From Pontibacter vulgaris (GTDB lineage Bacteria > Bacteroidota > Bacteroidia > Cytophagales > Hymenobacteraceae), in contig NZ_JAJVDH010000005.1 in NCBI RefSeq assembly GCF_022758145.1, positions 1-64,000 of the forward strand: a DNA stretch of 64,000 bases, read 5' to 3'. Under the pieces are notes generated by a model that was not told where the DNA came from, made no database searches, and saw nothing but the letters and a program-made list of their open reading frames with translations. The position numbers and the translations under genes are program-made. This document shows positions 34,922 through 42,875 of the stretch, piece by piece (position 1 is the first letter of the stretch; each line of letters opens with the position of its first letter).

Positions 34922-34951
34922 CAAAGTGGCGAAGTTTCAGGTTAAACGCAA
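34922..34951 (-). promoter_or_regulatory. Candidate promoter of the phhA leader
   Basis: TTG (34951-34949), 19 bases, and CCACTTTG (34929-34922) match the Bacteroidota promoter spacing and the TTTG half of the -7 box; the TA half is missing. The start point would lie about 10 bases before the leader ATG. Confidence 0.4.
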
Positions 34952-35157
34952 GCTCGGAAATAATGTTAACGGAAAATAAATAATTTTAATAGATTAAGTA
35001 TAATTCCATCAGCCAATGAAATTGATTTCTTTGGTTTATACTTTAATCAAACTCCCTGAGTATTCTGGATATGTGTTTTTTGTATCTGGTTGATCATCAG
35101 TGAATAAGTGCCTTCTATTCTGGCATTACTCTCGTATACTCAGATGTAAAGGCAGTG

Positions 35158-36180
35158 ATGATGAAACCGGTTTTAAATTGGACTAACGCAGCAAGTATAA
35201 ATTCTTATACTTTGCGGCTGTCCTGTACGCTTGTTTTCGCTTTACTTTATACTTTTTCAGCATTTGCAGCCTTGCCTCCCGAGCCTAAACGCAAGCCGCT
35301 TCGCACTAAAAATATCATAATTTTAGTTATTGATGGGCCGCGTTACTCTGAAATGTGGGGAGCCACCCCAGGCGTAATACCCAACTTATCTACCCGCCTG
35401 AAAGGGAAAGGTGTTTTCTTCAGTAACTTCCTGAACGATGCTTATACTTATACTAACTCTGGCCACACAGCCATTACTACCGGCATAAACCAACCCATTG
35501 ATAATTATGGAGCGGAGCTTCCGGCGCATCCTTCTATTTTCCAGCAGTGGTTAAAGCAAACGGGCAAGCCGGCAACCGCCGCTTGGATTGTAAGCAGCAA
35601 GGATAAGCTCAACATTTTAGGCAATACTGCCGACTCTGTTTGGCACGACCAGTTTTTGCCATCGCTGAATTGCGGTGTAAATGGCCCGGGCACCGGCTAC
35701 CGCGCCGATTCGCTGACGCTGATAGAGGTGAAAAAGGTGCTGACCACAAATAAGCCAAACCTGATGCTCATTAATTTTATGGAACCAGATGGCTATGCCC
35801 ACGCCGAAAACTGGAACTACTATATCCGGGGCATCGCCCGTGACGACAGGTATGTGCAGCAGCTTTGGGATTTCCTGAGAAAGAATAAAAACTATAAAAA
35901 GAACACCACGCTCCTGATTACCAGCGACCATGGCCGCCACCTGGATGGTATAGACGGCGGCTGGATTGACCATGGCGATAACTGCCAGGGGTGCCAACAA
36001 ATTTTTTTATTGGCCATAGGCCCTGATTTTAAAAAGCGGCAAACAGTAGCAACCAAGCATACTTTGGTTGATATCTCGGCAACGGTGGCAAAAATGATGG
36101 GTTTTACTTTTGAGCAGTCGCAGGGGCAGGTAATGAAAGAACTCTTCTCCAGGAAAAAACTACGGGACCTGGGTCTGTAA
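35158..36180 (+). CDS. Secreted alkaline phosphatase-superfamily protein
   Basis: The product (about 340 residues) has an N-terminal signal (LVFALLYTFSAFAA) and the fold landmarks of the alkaline phosphatase/sulfatase/phosphodiesterase superfamily: IIILVIDGPRYSEMWG near the start, SGHTAITTGI with the likely nucleophile Thr, and the metal-site TSDHGRHLDG and WIDHGDNCQGCQQ near the end. A phosphatase or phosphodiesterase role in the periplasm is likely; the substrate is not evident. An in-frame GTG precedes two ATG codons; I use the first ATG. It may be co-transcribed with the secreted protein downstream. Confidence 0.85.
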   Translation: MMKPVLNWTNAASINSYTLRLSCTLVFALLYTFSAFAALPPEPKRKPLRTKNIIILVIDGPRYSEMWGATPGVIPNLSTRLKGKGVFFSNFLNDAYTYTNSGHTAITTGINQPIDNYGAELPAHPSIFQQWLKQTGKPATAAWIVSSKDKLNILGNTADSVWHDQFLPSLNCGVNGPGTGYRADSLTLIEVKKVLTTNKPNLMLINFMEPDGYAHAENWNYYIRGIARDDRYVQQLWDFLRKNKNYKKNTTLLITSDHGRHLDGIDGGWIDHGDNCQGCQQIFLLAIGPDFKKRQTVATKHTLVDISATVAKMMGFTFEQSQGQVMKELFSRKKLRDLGL

Positions 36181-36253
36181 ATCATACCTTTCATTTTTCT
36201 CAAATCAGCTTGCAAGTATAAATCTGTAAGTATAAAGTATAGCAGCAGTTCTG

Positions 36254-37369
36254 ATGAAGTATTTCTGGTTCTGTATCGCTTGTTTTACCCTGATCTTCGG
36301 TCTTGCTCTGCCTGTGCGAGCTGAAGCAGGAGAAACTATACTTTCAGACTATAAAATTCTTAGTAATTACAGCCAGCAAAAAGAGGAAAACCCGCTTTTT
36401 ACAGCGGCTGATGTGCTGGAGTTTAAGCTTGCTGTAGATTATCAGAAATTGCTGAAAGATAGGGGAGATGAGCGGGGTTATCACCAGGCTGTGCTGACGT
36501 ACAAAGATTCTGCCGGGGCAGCTGTAAACATGAACCTGAAAGTAATGGTACGGGGCAACCGCCGCCGCGACCCTAATTTGTGTGGCTTTCCGCCCCTGAT
36601 GCTAAACTTCCAGCGCAAAACTTCCCAGCAAACCATTTTCCGGAAAGTAAATAAAGTAAAACTGGTAACGCATTGCATCAACGAAGATTACATCATTCGC
36701 GAGTACCTGGTTTATAAACTATACAATGTGCTGACTGACAATAGTTTTCGGGTAAGGCTGTGCCGCATTGAGTATGAAGACCTGGAAGGGAAAAGGAAGC
36801 CGGAGCAAAAGTATGCTTTCCTGATAGAGGACGATGATGAAATGGCCAGACGGAATGAGGGGAAGATCGTGCCAAAAGAGATTGTTATTTCTATGGCCAG
36901 TACCGATGAACTACCGATGGCTACGCTGGCTTTTTTCCAGTACCTGATTGGCAACACCGATTGGTCTGTGCCTTACCGCCACAACATCAAACTCGTTTCT
37001 ACGGACTCTTTATCTGCGCCTGTTCCGGTGCCTTACGACTTTGATTATTCAGGTATTATAAGTGCCCCTTATGCGGTGCCGCCTCCTGAGTTAGGCCTTT
37101 CTTCTGTGCGACAGCGTTTATTTAGGGGTTATACGTACTCTGATAACACCTACCGGAAAGTGGTAAATACTTTTAACTCGCATCGAACGGCTTTATACGC
37201 AGTTTACCGGCAATGCGAATTGCTGGACAAAAGCTACCTGAAACGCACCTTAAAATACCTCGACAGCTTTTATGAAACGATAAATGATGAGAAGGATTTC
37301 AGGAATAAAATTGTAAAGGTAGCAGAGCGGAATCAGGAAAACTATGTGGTGGTAAAAGGCCTGGACTGA
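36254..37369 (+). CDS. Secreted protein with CotH-like features
   Basis: The 371-residue protein has a signal peptide (ending near PVRAEA). Its order of motifs recalls the CotH atypical protein kinase fold: VNKVKLVTHCINEDYIIREYLVYKLYN, a FLIEDDDEMARRN segment, FFQYLIGNTDWSVPYRHNIKLV and PVPYDFDYSG, the last two matching the HN and D-x-D region that binds ATP and metal in CotH. The identification is by motif order only. It follows the phosphatase-like gene by 73 bases, so the pair may act together in the periplasm, for instance in adding and removing phosphate; this is speculation. Confidence 0.55.
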   Translation: MKYFWFCIACFTLIFGLALPVRAEAGETILSDYKILSNYSQQKEENPLFTAADVLEFKLAVDYQKLLKDRGDERGYHQAVLTYKDSAGAAVNMNLKVMVRGNRRRDPNLCGFPPLMLNFQRKTSQQTIFRKVNKVKLVTHCINEDYIIREYLVYKLYNVLTDNSFRVRLCRIEYEDLEGKRKPEQKYAFLIEDDDEMARRNEGKIVPKEIVISMASTDELPMATLAFFQYLIGNTDWSVPYRHNIKLVSTDSLSAPVPVPYDFDYSGIISAPYAVPPPELGLSSVRQRLFRGYTYSDNTYRKVVNTFNSHRTALYAVYRQCELLDKSYLKRTLKYLDSFYETINDEKDFRNKIVKVAERNQENYVVVKGLD

Positions 37370-37380
37370 AGACTGATTTT

Positions 37381-37418
37381 AAAGTATAAAGGCAGTCCTC
37401 GGGCTGCCTTTATACTTT
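37381..37418. terminator. Bidirectional terminator containing the heptamer
   Basis: AAAGTATAAAGGCAG (37381-37395) pairs perfectly with 37404-37418. The distal arm is also the first unit of the tandem repeat that follows. Confidence 0.8.
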
Positions 37419-37487
37419 CCAGTTTATACTTTCCAGTTTATACTTTCCAGTTTATACTTTCCAGTTTATACTTTCCAGTTTATACTT
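37411..37487. repeat. 14-bp tandem repeat of TATACTTTCCAGTT
   Basis: Five exact copies start at 37411, 37425, 37439, 37453 and 37467, followed by a partial TATACTT (37481-37487). Each unit contains the heptamer TATACTT that is scattered through the whole window. The array lies between a terminator and the stop codon of the leftward ABC-F gene (37493). Exact copies suggest recent expansion by slippage. Confidence 0.97.
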
Positions 37488-37492
37488 AGCTC

Positions 37493-39379
37493 TTACATCA
37501 GTTCTGCCAGTTCCAGCCAGCGGAATTCTTTTTCTTCCAGTTGCCCGTTTATAGCTTCGAGCTCAGAGGCCCAGGCAGTAAGCTGGGTATGGTCGGTGGT
37601 AGTGCCGGCATTCATCAGGCCTGTTATTTCTTCTTTACGGGCCTCTAACGTAGCAATTTCTTTTTCCAGCTGCTCGTACTCTCTTTTCTCGTTATAAGTG
37701 GCTTTTCGCTTGTTGGCGGCAGCAGGTTCTTCCTGTTTTTTCTCCACTACAGGTGCGGCTATCACTTTTTTCTCTTCCTGTACCTGCGTGCGTTCCTGTT
37801 CCTGTAGCCACTCACGGTAATCAGTATAGTTGCCCGGGAAGTTGCGGATCTTGCCTTCGCCTTCAAACACAAAAAGGTGCTCTACCAACCGGTCCATAAA
37901 ATAGCGGTCGTGGCTCACTATAAGCAGGCAACCGCCAAAGTTCAGCAGGAAATCCTCCAGTATGTTCAGCGTAATAATGTCGAGGTCGTTGGTAGGCTCA
38001 TCCAGAATCAGGAAGTTCGGGTTTTTGATGAGCACGCGCAGCAACTGCAGGCGGCGTTTTTCGCCCCCGCTCAGCTTGCTGACCATGGTATACTGTTGTG
38101 GCGGCGCAAACTGGAAATGCTGCAGAAACTGGCTGGCTGTTATTACTTCGCCATTCGCCATTTCCACCACTTCGGCAATCTCTTTTACAATATCAATTAC
38201 GCGCTGGTCTTCTTTAAAAGTCAGTTCGTTCTGGGTGTAATAACCGAATATAGTTGTTTGTCCGGCATCTATAGTTCCGCTATCGGGCTGCAGGTTGCCC
38301 ACCAGCATGTTCAGGAAAGTGGATTTGCCGGCACCGTTCGGACCAACTATACCTATTCTGTCTTTTTTCTTGAACACATAAGAGAAATCGTCTACGATTA
38401 CCTTATCGCCAAAACGCTTCGAGATATGGTCTACTTCTATGATCTTGCTGCCCTGGCGCGTGGTTTTTACAGATAGCTCCAAAGTAGGTGCGGCGGTTTT
38501 CTTGGCGGCTTTTTCTTTCAGCTCTTCAAAGGCATCTACTCTATACTTGGCCTTGGTGCCACGCGCTTTTGGCTGGCGTCGTATCCAGTCAAGTTCTTTG
38601 CGCATCAGGTTACGCGCTTTATCGGTTTCGGCGGCGGCTATTTCTTCGCGTTCTGCTTTTTTCTCAACAAAGTAAGTATAGTTGCCTTTGTAAGTATAAA
38701 CCTTGCCGCCATCCAGTTCCGCAATTTCGTTTGCCACTTTGTCCAGAAAATAACGGTCGTGGGTTACCATCAGCAGGGTAGTGTTTTGTGTCGAGAGCAG
38801 GTTCTCGAGCCATTCAATAGTGTCCAGGTCCAGGTGGTTGGTAGGCTCATCGAGTATCAGCATACTTGGCTCTTCTATCAGCACGCGGGCCATGGCCACA
38901 CGCTTGCGCTGCCCACCCGATAGTTGCTTTATTTGCTGCTCCAGGTTATGGATTCCCAGTTTTGATAAGATCTGTTTTACTTTCAGCTCAAAATCCCACG
39001 CCTGCAGTTCGTCCATGCGCTCCATCAGCTTCTGCATTTTTTCGGCACTGGTGTTAGGGTTCTCAAGGGCAACTTCGTAATCACGTATCACATCCAGCAC
39101 CTCGCTCTGGCCCGAAAAAATAGTTTGCTGCACGGTCAGTTCTTCGTTCATTTCAGGGTTCTGGCCCAGGAAACCGATAGACACTTCTTTGCGCACACTT
39201 ACACTACCTTCATCGGGAGGTAATTTGCCGGCAAGTACATTTAGCAGGGTTGTTTTTCCTGAGCCGTTAACGCCTACAAGAGCCACGCGTTGCCCCTGGC
39301 TAATGCCGAAGTTCAGGTTTTTAAAGAGCCAGCGATCGCTGAAGCTTTTCGAGATGTTTTCTGCTGATAAGTAATTCAT
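37493..39379 (-). CDS. ABC-F family ATPase, Uup-like
   Basis: The 628-residue soluble protein has two ABC domains in tandem: Walker A GVNGSGKTT and GPNGAGKST, signatures LSGGQRKR and LSGGEKRR, Walker B LILDEPTNHLD and LILDEPTNDLD. A linker between them is charged and helical, and the C-terminus (about 545-628) is a coiled coil with an acidic/basic EYEQLEKEIATLEARKEEI stretch, as in Uup. ABC-F proteins act on the ribosome or in DNA transactions rather than in transport. Antibiotic resistance is not implied. Confidence 0.92.
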   Translation of the reverse strand: MNYLSAENISKSFSDRWLFKNLNFGISQGQRVALVGVNGSGKTTLLNVLAGKLPPDEGSVSVRKEVSIGFLGQNPEMNEELTVQQTIFSGQSEVLDVIRDYEVALENPNTSAEKMQKLMERMDELQAWDFELKVKQILSKLGIHNLEQQIKQLSGGQRKRVAMARVLIEEPSMLILDEPTNHLDLDTIEWLENLLSTQNTTLLMVTHDRYFLDKVANEIAELDGGKVYTYKGNYTYFVEKKAEREEIAAAETDKARNLMRKELDWIRRQPKARGTKAKYRVDAFEELKEKAAKKTAAPTLELSVKTTRQGSKIIEVDHISKRFGDKVIVDDFSYVFKKKDRIGIVGPNGAGKSTFLNMLVGNLQPDSGTIDAGQTTIFGYYTQNELTFKEDQRVIDIVKEIAEVVEMANGEVITASQFLQHFQFAPPQQYTMVSKLSGGEKRRLQLLRVLIKNPNFLILDEPTNDLDIITLNILEDFLLNFGGCLLIVSHDRYFMDRLVEHLFVFEGEGKIRNFPGNYTDYREWLQEQERTQVQEEKKVIAAPVVEKKQEEPAAANKRKATYNEKREYEQLEKEIATLEARKEEITGLMNAGTTTDHTQLTAWASELEAINGQLEEKEFRWLELAELM

Positions 39380-39419
39380 AGTGCAAATTTAGGCATTTCT
39401 GCTCGTAAGGGCGTAAAAT

Positions 39420-39453
39420 AAAACAGGCTGGCTCTTTCGGGCCAGCCTGTTTT
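39420..39453 (-). terminator. Terminator of the SPW gene
   Basis: AAACAGGCTGGC (39421-39432) pairs with GCCAGCCTGTTT (39441-39452), extended by one A-T pair. It lies after the leftward SPW gene. Confidence 0.8.
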
Positions 39454-39478
39454 GTTAAAAGCTTTATAAGCTTTTAAC
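39454..39478. repeat. Short inverted repeat
   Basis: GTTAAAAGCTT (39454-39464) and AAGCTTTTAAC (39468-39478) form an 11-bp stem with a three-base loop, right beside the terminator and 6 bases from the SPW stop codon. It may be a second, weaker terminator stem. Confidence 0.6.
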
Positions 39479-39484
39479 CAACGT

Positions 39485-39874
39485 TTATCTTATATGCTCG
39501 CGTAAGGGGTGTTTTACACGGTAAGATGTGCTCGGACTGCGGTGTGTTGTTAGTGAAGCAAGTATAGCAAATACACCAAAAATAACATGTGGCGTGTATA
39601 CCTTGTCAGCAAAGCCAAATAACCAGGGCGATAAAGCCAGCAGTACACCAATTGCAAAGTCCATCATAAGATGAGTTTGCATGGGCAGCATCCTGATAAT
39701 GCCTGCTTCAAAATCGGTAAGTATAGTCTGAAGCAGGACCAGGCTACCTGCAATTACCGGTACCCAGGTTTCGGCGCCGCCAGCAGCAAAGTCAAACAGC
39801 CAGGGCGATGCAATTAGTAATAACCCAACTATATAGTCTAAAACTCCGTGGAACCGGGTTGGAATAAATCTCAT
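39485..39874 (-). CDS. SPW repeat membrane protein
   Basis: The 129-residue protein has four membrane helices in two repeats, each with the diagnostic SPWLF motif (ASPWLFDFA and LSPWLFGFA). SPW proteins are small inner-membrane proteins of unknown function, often stress-associated. The C-terminus is basic. It is encoded alone, 85 bases from the RDD gene on the same strand. Confidence 0.88.
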   Translation of the reverse strand: MRFIPTRFHGVLDYIVGLLLIASPWLFDFAAGGAETWVPVIAGSLVLLQTILTDFEAGIIRMLPMQTHLMMDFAIGVLLALSPWLFGFADKVYTPHVIFGVFAILASLTTHRSPSTSYRVKHPLREHIR

Positions 39875-39959
39875 ATAAACCTCCTTTCAAATTGATAGTC
39901 GTAGCTATTTATACGCCGGATTAGAAAAGGGGGCTAATAAAATATGGATTTTGGCTATA

Positions 39960-40466
39960 CTATTGCTCGGTTACTACTACTGTTCTGGCAATATAATCGT
40001 GCAACATTTGGTTGCGTCTTGTGCTCAGAATCAATAAAAAGCCTAACAGAAACGGTGCTGCTGATGCAAGTTTTGAGAAGTAGCGTAAATTGGCTTGTGC
40101 AAAGCTGATGCGCTTGCCGCGCAGGTCGGTTACTTTTAGCCCTAATGTAAACTTGCCAATGGTAGCCTGCTTTGGCGATGCCTCCAGTAAAGTATAGTAT
40201 AACCAGTGCAGCACAGGGAAGTACAGGTTAAAAAACAGGGTTTTAAAAATGAACACAAGCTGCCCCACACCAAGGCCATGCTGGTGAATGATCTCTTTCC
40301 AGGAAACCTGTTGCTGCGGATCGTTGGCAGTGGAGTATAGAATTACCGAGTAAAAAAATACCAGAATGGTAGTATCTACTAAAGTTGCCACAAACCTGGT
40401 TGATAAGCTGCCATATAATGCGGACTTTTTTATTACAGGCGCCGTACTTTGTAAAGTAGTAAGCAT
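39960..40466 (-). CDS. RDD family membrane protein
   Basis: The 168-residue protein has the RDD pattern: an early Arg before helix 1 (YGSLSTRFVATLVDTTIL, with the family's Arg and Asp), three to four membrane helices, and a C-terminal RRNQMLHDYIARTVVV segment, which is highly typical. RDD proteins are proposed membrane transporters or accessory proteins, some involved in Na+/H+ exchange; no function can be assigned here. Confidence 0.88.
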   Translation of the reverse strand: MLTTLQSTAPVIKKSALYGSLSTRFVATLVDTTILVFFYSVILYSTANDPQQQVSWKEIIHQHGLGVGQLVFIFKTLFFNLYFPVLHWLYYTLLEASPKQATIGKFTLGLKVTDLRGKRISFAQANLRYFSKLASAAPFLLGFLLILSTRRNQMLHDYIARTVVVTEQ

Positions 40467-40800
40467 AAGGGTCTTTACGTTTAGTTGTTAGGGAACAACT
40501 TTGCCAACTACGGAAGGCAAGTTTTATGGTTCAGACAATAGTAAAACTCCTATGACAGGCTGACTTGATATGCATCAGGTCGTTAATGGGTCGGTAACTT
40601 AAGTTAAATATAATATTTATTCTAAAACCAACAAATAATTAAATAAAATTTATATTTATAGAGTAGAATATGATAATAGTGATTTTATTTATAACTCAAT
40701 ATTAACTAAGAATCGTTCTATGTTTAAATAAAAAAGGGCCAACGGTATGATTTTACTAGTAAACGTATCTTTTCTGTGAATTTACTTAACTTCGTTGCCT
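40467..40800. other. AT-rich divergent intergenic region
   Basis: This 334-base stretch between the leftward RDD gene and rightward murI must contain both promoters. The central part (about 40600-40720) is almost pure A/T. A TATCTTTT sequence at 40767-40774 and TAACTTCG at 40787-40794 are imperfect -7 boxes for murI. No small gene or hairpin stands out. Confidence 0.45.
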
Positions 40801-41616
40801 ATGGTACAGGAGAAGAAAGCACAACCGATCGGGATTTTCGATAGTGGTATAGGTGGCCTCACAGTGGCAAAAGCTATACTTAAAGAGCTACCGAACGAGC
40901 GCATTGTATACTTTGGCGATACTGCCCACCTGCCTTACGGCGATAAATCTACAGCAGCCATACAGGCTTATTCTGTTAAGATATGCGACCTTTTGCTTAA
41001 GCAACATTGCAAGGTTATACTTATTGCCTGTAACTCGGCATCGGCGGCGGCTTATGAACTGGTAAAAGAATATGTGGGCAGCAAAGCCAAAGTGCTGAAC
41101 GTGATTGACCCTATTGTAAACTATATCGGTAAAACCTATCCGGGTAAAACCATCGGTTTAATTGGCACCAAACAAACTGTAAATTCCAATGTTTACCGCA
41201 AAAAAGTGGATGACCTTAACTTAGGGATTGAGTTAAAATCGCATGCCACACCACTTCTGGCCGCCATGATAGAAGAAGGCTTTTTTAATGACTCCATTTC
41301 TGAAAGTGTTATCCATGCTTACCTGTCAGACCCTGCCTTAAAAGGTATTGAGGCACTTATACTTGGCTGTACGCATTACCCGCTCATTAAAAAGCAAATT
41401 GAGGCTTATTACCAAGGTAAAGTAGATGTGCTGGATGCAAGTATGATTGTAGCAGAGCATGTTAAAAATTACCTGCAGGCCAATAAACTGGCATCCGATA
41501 AACTGGTTGGCGACCATAAATTCTACGTTTCTGACTTTACTCATTCTTTTGAGGAAAGCACCCGGATCTTTTTTAAACGACAGGTACATTTAGAGCATTA
41601 CCCGTTGTGGGAGTAG
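40801..41616 (+). CDS. murI: Glutamate racemase
   Basis: The 271-residue enzyme makes D-glutamate for peptidoglycan. Both catalytic cysteines are present: IACNSAS in the first half and LGCTHYPL in the second. IGIFDSGIGGLTVAK and the VYFGDTAHLPYG segment complete the family signature. The start is ATG 40801; a TTG two codons earlier is possible but less likely. It stands alone before a repeat-rich spacer. Confidence 0.96.
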   Translation: MVQEKKAQPIGIFDSGIGGLTVAKAILKELPNERIVYFGDTAHLPYGDKSTAAIQAYSVKICDLLLKQHCKVILIACNSASAAAYELVKEYVGSKAKVLNVIDPIVNYIGKTYPGKTIGLIGTKQTVNSNVYRKKVDDLNLGIELKSHATPLLAAMIEEGFFNDSISESVIHAYLSDPALKGIEALILGCTHYPLIKKQIEAYYQGKVDVLDASMIVAEHVKNYLQANKLASDKLVGDHKFYVSDFTHSFEESTRIFFKRQVHLEHYPLWE

Positions 41617-41795
41617 ATTGGAGTCAAAAATTTTTTTTGTCATTTCGAGCCATAGCGAGAAATCTTAATTGCCTTATAGTTGACGCCTATACTTGCTAGG
41701 ACCAAGCAATCCATTCAAATTTCCTCTAATCCTGGGAGCACTAATTACCTATAGTTTTATAGCTAACTTTGGTGCCCTCACGGCCGGGAGGCCCC

Positions 41796-41884
41796 GTCTT
41801 TGGGTATCGCGCCTTGTACATTTCCTTTTCTCGTACCTCGAAATGCCTGCGGCACCGGAAATCTACAAGGCGCTCTTCAAAGAC
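41796..41884. repeat. Nested inverted repeat, MITE- or REP-like
   Basis: GTCTTTG (41796-41802) and GCGCCTTGTA (41809-41818) are matched in reverse by TACAAGGCGC (41864-41873) and CAAAGAC (41878-41884). The 45-base centre holds no gene. The element could fold into one long interrupted hairpin, as REP-like elements or miniature transposons do. Confidence 0.75.
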
Positions 41885-41959
41885 TGATATCTTTCGGTAG
41901 TTGATTTATAGTTGATTGGAGAAGTAGAGGCTGCGAGATTTATCATGGTTATAGTTTTG

Positions 41960-42000
41960 TAGGTACAGGTCGCGACCTGTCCGCCCGTGGACTGTACCTA
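41960..42000. repeat. Compound palindrome
   Basis: ACAGGTCGCGACCTGT (41965-41980) is a perfect 16-bp palindrome. TAGGTACAG (41960-41968) is also repeated in reverse as CTGTACCTA (41992-42000), so two alternative hairpins share bases. Confidence 0.8.
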
Positions 42001-42037
42001 TAAAAACAATAATATGAATTATAGCAATGTCCAAATT

Positions 42038-42060
42038 CCCCTCTTGAGAGGGGTAGGGGT
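42038..42060 (+). repeat. G/C-rich palindromic repeat, copy 1
   Basis: CCCCTC, four bases, GAGGGG (42038-42053), followed by TAGGGGT. It shares this layout and orientation with the copy at 42127. Confidence 0.75.
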
Positions 42061-42126
42061 GTGTAAAATGTTTCTGCCAGATATCTCATGCTATTTGAGA
42101 TGAAAGAATAAAAACTAGGTATAACT

Positions 42127-42160
42127 CCCCTCCTTAGACAAGGAGGGGTTAGGGGTGGTT
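42127..42160 (+). repeat. G/C-rich palindromic repeat, copy 2
   Basis: CCCCTCCTT (42127-42135) pairs with AAGGAGGGG (42140-42148), followed by TTAGGGGTGGTT. The tail resembles that of copy 1, indicating one repeat family. Confidence 0.75.
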
Positions 42161-42294
42161 GGACCAACTCTAACTATAAAACTATCATCTAATCACTTAC
42201 CAACACGGGACTCAACACTCTAGACACAGAACTCCTTTGCATTATCAAAAGTCCCCTTAAAACCGTACCTTTAACTATACTTGCATTAGAACGA

Positions 42295-42852
42295 ATGAAA
42301 AAACGATATCTGCGCATCGGCGATCTTAAACGCAACGCCTTTATAGTAGCGGCGGCTGCCTGCATGGGCCTTACCAGTTGCGGCAACAACAATAACAATA
42401 ACAACGACTGGAACTCTGGTGAAGAAGTAAAACTACCGGATGGCATCATCACAGAACTTACCGAAGAAGCTCCTGACCAGTGGAAAATAACCGACGAGCG
42501 CACCACAGCACCGGGTGCCAGCATGGCTATTTTAAAGTATAGCGATGGCCGGATAGATACCCTGAAGGGACTGGAACTTGAAAACCGCATGAAAGAACTG
42601 GCAACCAATCAGAATACCTATCAGCAAGGTGGATTTGGACTAGGTAGCGTGCTCTGGTGGAGCGGTATGGGGTACATGGCTGGTCGTATGATGTCTCCGA
42701 ACCCTGCTTATTATGCTAACCCGAGCCATATTCGTCGTACTGATTCCTGGAGGCAGAATGTGCAAACCTATCGTCAGCAAAGTACAGCACCCCGTTCCGG
42801 TAGAAGCGGCTATTTCAGAGGTCGCAGCAGTGGCGGTGGTTTCGGTGGTTAA
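42295..42852 (+). CDS. Lipoprotein, YgiB/UPF0323-like
   Basis: The 185-residue protein has a lipoprotein signal (MGLTSC, Cys29) followed by seven Asn, a central region (KLPDGIITELTEE onwards) and a low-complexity Gly/Ser/Arg tail ending GGGFGG. The overall plan and the pairing with the next gene match YgiB/UPF0323 lipoproteins, which sit beside YgiC ATP-grasp proteins in many bacteria. The family function is unknown; it is probably periplasmic or outer-membrane. The gene follows directly on the repeat cluster. Confidence 0.7.
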   Translation: MKKRYLRIGDLKRNAFIVAAAACMGLTSCGNNNNNNNDWNSGEEVKLPDGIITELTEEAPDQWKITDERTTAPGASMAILKYSDGRIDTLKGLELENRMKELATNQNTYQQGGFGLGSVLWWSGMGYMAGRMMSPNPAYYANPSHIRRTDSWRQNVQTYRQQSTAPRSGRSGYFRGRSSGGGFGG

Positions 42853-42875
42853 GTTATACTTCAGAACTATACTTC

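Larger units (their letters stand above)
41617..42294. repeat. Repeat-rich intergenic cluster
   Basis: These 678 bases contain at least five different repeat or palindrome elements and no gene I can support. A TCATTTCGAGCCATAGCGAG sequence (41640-41659) belongs to a type widely dispersed in Bacteroidota genomes. Then come a nested hairpin element (41796-41884), a GC palindrome (41960-42000) and two C-rich/G-rich palindromes (42038-42060 and 42127-42160). The rest is AT-rich. Such clusters mark a place where short mobile repeats have accumulated. Confidence 0.7.

Noticed and set aside
37411..37487. Tandem repeat as CRISPR array
   Set aside because: Units are 14 bp, contiguous and without spacers, and no cas gene is present in the window.
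41693..41887. Rightward 64-codon ORF
   Set aside because: It lies across the nested inverted repeat and has no family-like features; the reading frame is a by-product of the repeat.
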